Assembly (NCBI GenBank): GCA_013350335.1
Contig: CM023535.1
Coordinates: 28,321,631 to 28,385,630, forward strand
Source of the DNA: Chimonanthus salicifolius
Taxonomy: Eukaryota > Streptophyta > Magnoliopsida > Laurales > Calycanthaceae
Length of the DNA stretch: 64,000 bases
Reading direction: 5' to 3'
Shown: one piece after another, positions 59,286 through 64,000 of the stretch
Numbering within the stretch: position 1 is the first letter of the stretch
How the letters are laid out: each line of letters begins with the position of its first letter
Position numbers and translations under genes: made by a program
Notes under the pieces: generated by a model
The model's input: the letters and a program-made list of their open reading frames with translations, nothing else
The model's database searches: none
What the model was told of the DNA's origin: nothing

Positions 59286-60581
59286 ATGGCTATGTATACT
59301 GGTAATGGGTGGGACTCATTACATATGCACTTACATACATAGCATTATTTTCAGATGTTTTATTGATAATCATGTACTATGATATATATGCATGTTTTAT
59401 ATGCTAACCATGTGGTAGCCCTGATCGGAAAACCTACTGGGCGCGTTGATCTAACGCCCTAATTCTATCCTTAGAGGATAATGCAGGAACAAGGAAGGGA
59501 AAAGAGAAGGTCGAGGACCAAGAGGGGAGCCAAGCTTAAGAGCTTGATGTTGGAATGATTCTTATAATTTACTGTTATTTGGATTTCGTTTATGGACATG
59601 TAATAAGTTGATACCTTTGCTATGGTTTGTTTATGACATTGACAATGGATGGTTGGATTAAGTTATTTTAATAATTGAGACTGGTACTTGTTATCTATTC
59701 AGTTTAATTCCGCAGTTAGTCTAGTTTATTCCGCATAGCTTGTTTAGTTCCATGTGTGGTTTGTTATCGTGGGTTTAGTTCATGCACACATGGGTGGCCA
59801 GTTAAGGGTCGGACTTGGGTAGTCCGGACTTAGCTCGCGTCGTGACGCCGCCCGCCCTTATTCACTCTATGTTTATTTTAAAAAGAAATTTTCAGACTCT
59901 GATTTTAAAGCGGGTGGAAAGGGCGGGGCGTTACATAGAATCAATTTCCTAGTCACCCTATGATTGTGATTTCTCAACGACGCCTACAAGGCAGAGCGTC
60001 GGGATTAAACTCGGGCACACATTGGGTGGATCTTTGAGAAGCACACATCTTCGAGAAAGAGAGACAAAGGCAAGTACTTCTTGGTTTTAATTTTGTTTTA
60101 AAACCTTTATCCTGTTAAAGTGGATTAAGGAGGTTTAGCTCTGGAACCACTATAAAAAATCTAGAGCATCGTCTCTGGCACACGTGGTGGGTGAAATTCC
60201 AAGCCAATTGAGTGAGGTGGAATTCCTACTCTAATTGTGAGGGTATAAGTCTCCACTTAGTGAAATTGGGGATAGCTCAAGATTGAGCTAGTCCTAACAG
60301 TGGAGTAGGTTATCTCACCGAACTACTCTATATCTTGTGTCATTTTGTTTGTGGTGTTAGAATCAAGTTGTTGTGTTGATTACATAATCACATTTGCTAA
60401 CAAACACACAAATACTTGATTAAAGTATCTGCTGCACTCTAATTAATCAATCAAGGAATTTTAAAAGGACCAACGAATTGGGATTGACCTATTCACATAC
60501 CCCCTTTAGGTTGTGAATAGGTCAGAGCCTAGTACTCTTTATAAGGATTTAACCATCCGAGTTGATCCAAGCTAGAACACC

Positions 60582-61552
60582 ATGAGAGACAGTCATGCAA
60601 TCTCCGAACCCCCTTACTTCGATGGAACAAACTATTCCTCATGGAAGGCCAAAATGAGAAGTTTCTTCGTTTCCATGGATTCATCGGTATGGGATATTGT
60701 AAAGAATGGATGGCAGGAACCCATGGAAGAGAAGATGATAGAATCCACCTCAACCATGTGTATGACACCCAAACCTTTTGCCTCTTGGACCCTTGTTGAA
60801 AAAGCTGCTTAGAAAGCTGATGGCAAATTAATGAATGCCTTTAACTGTGCAGTATCCGATAGGGAGTACAAGAGAATTATGACTTGTGGAAATGCAAATG
60901 AGGCATGTGAAGTTCTTGAAAGAACTCATGAAGGCACCTCAATAGTTAAGAGGTCCAAACTTTGGATCCCTAAAATCAATTTGATACCATTAAAATGAGG
61001 GAGGATGAAGTCTTCATGGATTTCTATTCCAAGATAAACGACATTGTGAATCAAATGTATGCTCTAGGTGAAGGGATACTAGAGGACAATGTATGTACCA
61101 AAACTTTCAAGAATCTTGCAGAAAGATTCAAGCCCAAGGTTGTGTCTATGGAAGATAACAGAGATGTGTCTCTAATGAACATTGATGATTTGGTTGGTTG
61201 ATTACAAACCTATGAACTACACTTCGAACAACCAAAGGACAAATCCATTGCCTTGAAATCTTCCTTAAAACAAAAGAAAACAAAAGATAAAGACGATTTT
61301 TCGGAAGATGAGTTCTCAAGTGATGAAATGGCAATGTTTGCCAAAAAGTTTTATAAAAACTTTGTTAAAAGAAACAACTTGAAAAGAATGGGAAATGGTG
61401 AATCAAGTAAAAGATACCCTAAAAGGCAAGAATAAATTAGAGGGAAAGGAAGGAGAGAGAGGTTGCCATGGAGCAAATTTGTTATAATTGTGGGAGGAGA
61501 GGACACTTCATGAACGAATGTCCCTCAACTAAAATTAAGAAGGCTATGAATG
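60582..61552 (+). pseudogene. Copia-type gag of element K (disrupted)
   Basis: Starts at ATG 60582. The N-terminus has PPYFDGTNYSSWKAKM, the hallmark of plant Copia gag (UBN2/DUF4219 type), followed by WDIVKNGW. Breaks: TAG at 60810-60812, a frame change near 60960-60995, TGA at 61199-61201 and TAA at 61433-61435. Later parts contain KMREDEVFMDFYSKINDIVNQM and a CX2CX4HX4C knuckle, CYNCGRRGHFMNEC (61480-61521). The protein would form the virus-like particle in an intact element. Confidence 0.88.
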
Positions 61553-61556
61553 TGGT

Positions 61557-62072
61557 GTGACTCATGTGGAAACCTCTGAATTAGAGAGTGATTCCGATAA
61601 AGAGACTCAAAAAAAAGTTCATGTATCAAAAAGTCTCATAGCTTCGATCATTGGTGATCACGAAAATCCCACAGTTGTTATGGAGGATGATGAGAGTGAA
61701 GATGATGAAAATTTTCAAGCCTCCTACAGTGCCATGTTCCTTGAAAGTGAAAGGTTGGCAAAAAAATTAGACAATGTTAAAAATGAAAACCTAAACCTCT
61801 CTAATCAAGTGGAGGATTTAAAAACTGAAAAATCTCTCCTAACCTCTAAGCTGGAACTCTCTGACAATGAAAACTCAAAACTAAAGGGGAGTAATAATAA
61901 CATTCTTGAAGAAGATGTTAAAAAATTATCTTTGGAAGTTAAGGAATTAAAAATTCATAAAGAAAAATTCCTAGATAAGTTTACCCAAGGAGATGAAAGA
62001 CTTAAAAGACTCCTAGGTTTGCTTACACAATATGGTAATAGGTCTGGTCTTGGTGCCTCATCCACCAAATAA
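61557..62072 (+). pseudogene. Coiled-coil C-terminal part of K gag
   Basis: An open stretch of about 170 codons after a frame change from the first knuckle. It begins with an acidic segment (DDESEDDENF) and continues as a heptad-rich, Asn/Lys/Leu-rich helix (LAKKLDNVKNENLNLSNQVE, KLSLEVKELKIHKEKF). Long coiled coils at the gag C-terminus are seen in SIRE-like Copia elements. The ATG at the 5' end is not assured; it was probably translated as part of gag. Confidence 0.7.
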
Positions 62073-62430
62073 CCTATGAACCATGGGGTGTTAGAAAAAA
62101 CTAGTGTCTCTCACCTTCAATGGGAAAAGGCTATTTTTGTCACAAGGTTGGGCATTTCAAAAGAAATTCCTACCATTGGAAGAGACACTTGGAAATGCAA
62201 GCACAAGCTAAAAGGAACAATCTAGTGAAACCTATGCCTAAAAGACATCCACCAACACCTAACCTTAAATGAAACCCAAAAAAGGTGGACACAAGGCAAG
62301 ACTCTTTGTTGAGACAGTTGAATCATGTTTTAAAAGAGTTGAATGATCCCAAGTTTGGTTATCAAAGGTATGGTTATAGGGGTGTGTATGCAACACCAAA
62401 TGCCACAATCTTTGTACCTAGGAGATAGAC
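62073..62430 (+). pseudogene. Second, degenerate zinc-knuckle region of K
   Basis: Frame-shifted remnant with GYFCHKVGHFKRNS near 62130-62172. Against the CX2CX4HX4C pattern the first Cys is Gly and the last is Ser, so the knuckle is dead. A basic, proline-rich segment (KPMPKRHPPTP) and a short piece ending FVPRR follow. Confidence 0.6.
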
Positions 62431-63283
62431 CACCATTTATGTTTTGTTTTGGTTTAAGATTCACTTCCATATCTTAAACTACAACAAATGGACTCACAAG
62501 AGACCATGTGCGTTCACATAGCGGTAGAGTGTTGCGACATGAGGAGAGAAAAATTGGCTAATTGCAAGTTTAGAATGTACTCTTCCTAGATATAGTACAT
62601 ATTCTACATGGAAAATCATATATTCCATTCAAAGTATTTTAAACTTTATGTGTTTTGGAATGTAAATTTTGATTTAGTGCATGTTATAATGATTTGATGA
62701 ACTATTTTTGGCATATTTGTGTTTTACCATATTGGAATAAATCTGTGTATGCCCTGCTGAAAATAGGATTTCATCAAGTTGCACAAATCAGGGATGATTG
62801 GTCTGTTATTTAAACCTCTCGGTATAGTCTATATGTTGGTACATAGACTAGTCGGTGTGACAGACATGTCGGTACTGTGCTAAATCGAGCACTGTTGAAA
62901 ATGGTGAAAATTGTCGAAAGGGTCCACTTGTAGATAGAAACAACATGTTGGTAAGACAGGATGTTTAGTTTAAAAGGTCTCCCTCTACAAAAACGAGCTA
63001 TCATTTCAAAAATTGTCGTTTCCTCTCCTACGATCCCTAGACAATTTCCTCTTCTCCTCCCGTGCCCTAGACCAGTCGATAGGACCTCTCGGAAAGGTTT
63101 CTCGCCGGAAATTCAGAGGGTTTCTGGTTTTCCCACCTCCAGTAACTTGAAAGTCACGGATTCTATGATTCCCATTGGTTAGGTAAGCTTTGTGCATTCT
63201 TCTCTCCTCTAGTGGTTTTATTGTTTCTGAATTAAAGAAAAACATAGTGGAAAATTACAAAGAACAAGTCCTCATTCATCATT
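62431..63283 (+). other. Non-coding stretch of element K
   Basis: No pol motif in any frame. Around 62815-62890 there is text like the K LTR dyad zone (CTCGGTATAGTC, ATGTCGGTACTG). The part 62990-63180 is C/T-rich and ends TTAGGTAAGC, which resembles an exon end with a splice donor; I cannot confirm an intron. Confidence 0.4.
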
Positions 63284-63796
63284 GTGTCCTCTAATTTTGA
63301 GAATGATCATGCCACCGTGTCTAAGAAACCCAAATCTCAGTGGTATCAAGGAGAATCTTCATCTCTCCTGAATACTATAGGTCGTCGAGTCAAGACCCTT
63401 TCGAGGAGATCTCACAAGAAGAACTCACCACCACCCATACCTCAAAGGCAAATTGGTATTACCATTAGAGAACCTACATATTTTTCTCGAGTGCCAGTCA
63501 ACGAAAGTGGAAGAAAAGGAAAACGAGTTCAGGTCACAACCTCTCTAGGGGTCTCGAGTGGTGAAGGAAAAAAAATGCATGCTGAAAGTAAGAGGATTAA
63601 GGTAAAAAAGGAGAAATGATAAGAACTGATGGAAGATGTAAAATCCGAGTCTGATAGAGCTCTTATAAGACAACTCTATTTCTTCCTTAAAAAACATCAA
63701 AAATTGGAAAGAAAGATTGGTGCCTTAGCAACGTTCATGAATGAATCAATCCAACGCCTCTCCACATTCATGGAAAAACTCAAAGAGAGTCCCTGA
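63284..63796 (+). pseudogene. Unrecognised basic ORF with helical tail in element K
   Basis: Open from 63284 to two adjacent stops (TGA TAA) at 63617-63622, and then open again in the same frame to TGA at 63794-63796. No ATG is found at the 5' end. The first part is basic and Ser/Pro-rich (SRRSHKKNSPPPIPQRQ, IREPTYFSRVP); the second is a predicted amphipathic helix (IRQLYFFLKKHQKLERKIG, FMNESIQRLSTFMEKL). No integrase or RT motif is present. It may be a host- or transposon-derived sequence captured by the element; I do not recognise the family. Confidence 0.4.
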
Positions 63797-64000
63797 CAAA
63801 AATCCCCTTCCCCTCCAGCATCACCTCCTCAGGATGGCTCTGCTTAGGATAGTTTTTAACATTTCGTTTGATCCAAAAAACTATATATGATTTGTATTTT
63901 ATCTAAGCATCCATGATGTAGCCTCCAAAACCATATGTACTGCACATTTTGATTATCAATGATATGATATGATTTGCTATGGTTTGACGTGTGTATTGCT
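63797..64000 (+). other. Untranslated sequence at the window end
   Basis: A/T-rich sequence with no motif I can name; probably the internal region of K continuing past the window. Confidence 0.4.

Larger units (their letters stand above)
40013..59935 (+). mobile_element. Composite Ty3/gypsy element D: mini-LTR, internal, LTR, internal, LTR
   Basis: Flanked by one perfect 5-bp target duplication, TAGAA (40008-40012 and 59936-59940). Order: 93-bp aberrant 5' LTR (40013-40105), deleted left internal region (40106-42240), middle LTR (42241-50305, split by solo LTR I), right internal region with the fullest gag-pol in the window (50306-56182), 3' LTR (56183-59935). Two primer sites and two polypurine tracts are present. 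Unequal recombination between related copies is the simplest way to make such a shared-LTR tandem. Inserted into the 5' LTR of Copia element K. Confidence 0.9.
56183..59935 (+). repeat. 3' LTR of element D (3753 bp)
   Basis: Runs from TGTAACACCCCAAT to GGGGCGTTACA, followed by target copy TAGAA. It carries ten GGTTCGGCC-type hairpins, the GGTAGGTTTCCTACC palindrome near 58755, a fourfold ~90-bp tandem module at 58925-59285 and the CCTACTGGGCGCGTTG block near 59434. The U3 part matches the middle LTR almost exactly; later parts do not. Confidence 0.95.
39098..64000 (+). mobile_element. Copia-type element K (5' LTR, gag, unknown ORF; runs off the window)
   Basis: The LTR begins TGTATTAGTGCCCC at 39098 and is split at 40012/59941 by D (target TAGAA). 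It ends near 60516 just before a degenerate tRNA-Met primer site (GGTCAGAGCC, 60518-60530). Total own LTR length is about 1490 bp. The internal region has a UBN2-type gag with zinc knuckle and a coiled-coil tail, then non-coding sequence and an unrecognised basic ORF. Protease, integrase and RT do not appear before the window ends. The layout resembles SIRE-like Copia elements or a non-autonomous derivative of one; this is an inference. Confidence 0.75.

Noticed and set aside
62516..62560. Possible tRNA (AGCGGTAGAGT)
   Set aside because: Resembles a D-arm only; no T-arm or acceptor stem pairs around it.

Overview
This window is flowering-plant nuclear DNA made almost entirely of nested LTR retrotransposons. 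The evidence is the plant-type initiator-Met-tRNA primer sites (TGGTATCAGAGC), Ty3/gypsy polyproteins with a chromodomain-like tail, a plant Copia gag of the UBN2 type, and LTRs of 3.2-4.3 kb flanked by 5-bp target duplications. I found no convincing host gene, rRNA, tRNA or CRISPR. The species cannot be named from the sequence. The setting looks like heterochromatin or a gene-poor 'TE nest'.

Layout, left to right (letters are my own labels). A (1-10991, +) is a Ty3/gypsy element cut by the window start. Its two LTRs differ at only about six of 2838 shared positions, yet its coding region is mostly deleted. A sits inside the gag-protease-RT region of B (10992-20001, -). The 5' LTR of B is itself split by solo LTR C (15822-19719). 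The tail of another LTR (J1, 20002-20869) follows. Next comes a minus-strand Copia 3' LTR (K', 20929-33680), split by solo LTR E (21541-32711, -), which is split in turn by solo LTRs F (23414-26660) and G (26750-30766). A second J-type LTR (J2, from 33898) carries solo LTR H (35452-38878). A plus-strand Copia element K starts at 39098; its 5' LTR is split by composite Ty3 element D (40013-59935). D has the order mini-LTR, deleted internal region, LTR (split by solo LTR I), gag-pol internal region, LTR, all inside one TAGAA target duplication. K resumes at 59941 and runs off the window with a decayed gag and an unrecognised ORF.

The Ty3 elements appear to belong to one family group, probably the Tekay/Del chromovirus lineage. 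D keeps the fullest polyprotein: gag with zinc knuckle, protease, RT, RNase H, integrase and chromodomain-like tail. It is disabled by one gag lesion and six in-frame stops. Ahead of gag, D has an intact 178-codon acidic zinc-knuckle ORF, and A keeps a decayed relative of it.

The most unusual signals lie outside the usual gene list. (1) The 5' 'LTR' of D is only 93 bp and is an inverted copy of the terminal ~83 bp of its own LTR joined to the normal LTR end. (2) The Ty3 LTRs carry one to ten short hairpins with arms GGTTCGGCCAT / ATGGCCGAACC, roughly 60 in the window. B has an array of TTCAGTCGACTGAA palindromes instead, and the Copia LTRs have their own CCGAC..GTCGG dyads. (3) Palindromic paired W-boxes recur in the upstream part of many LTRs. 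(4) Six solo LTRs all keep perfect 5-bp target duplications and are mostly inserted into other LTRs.
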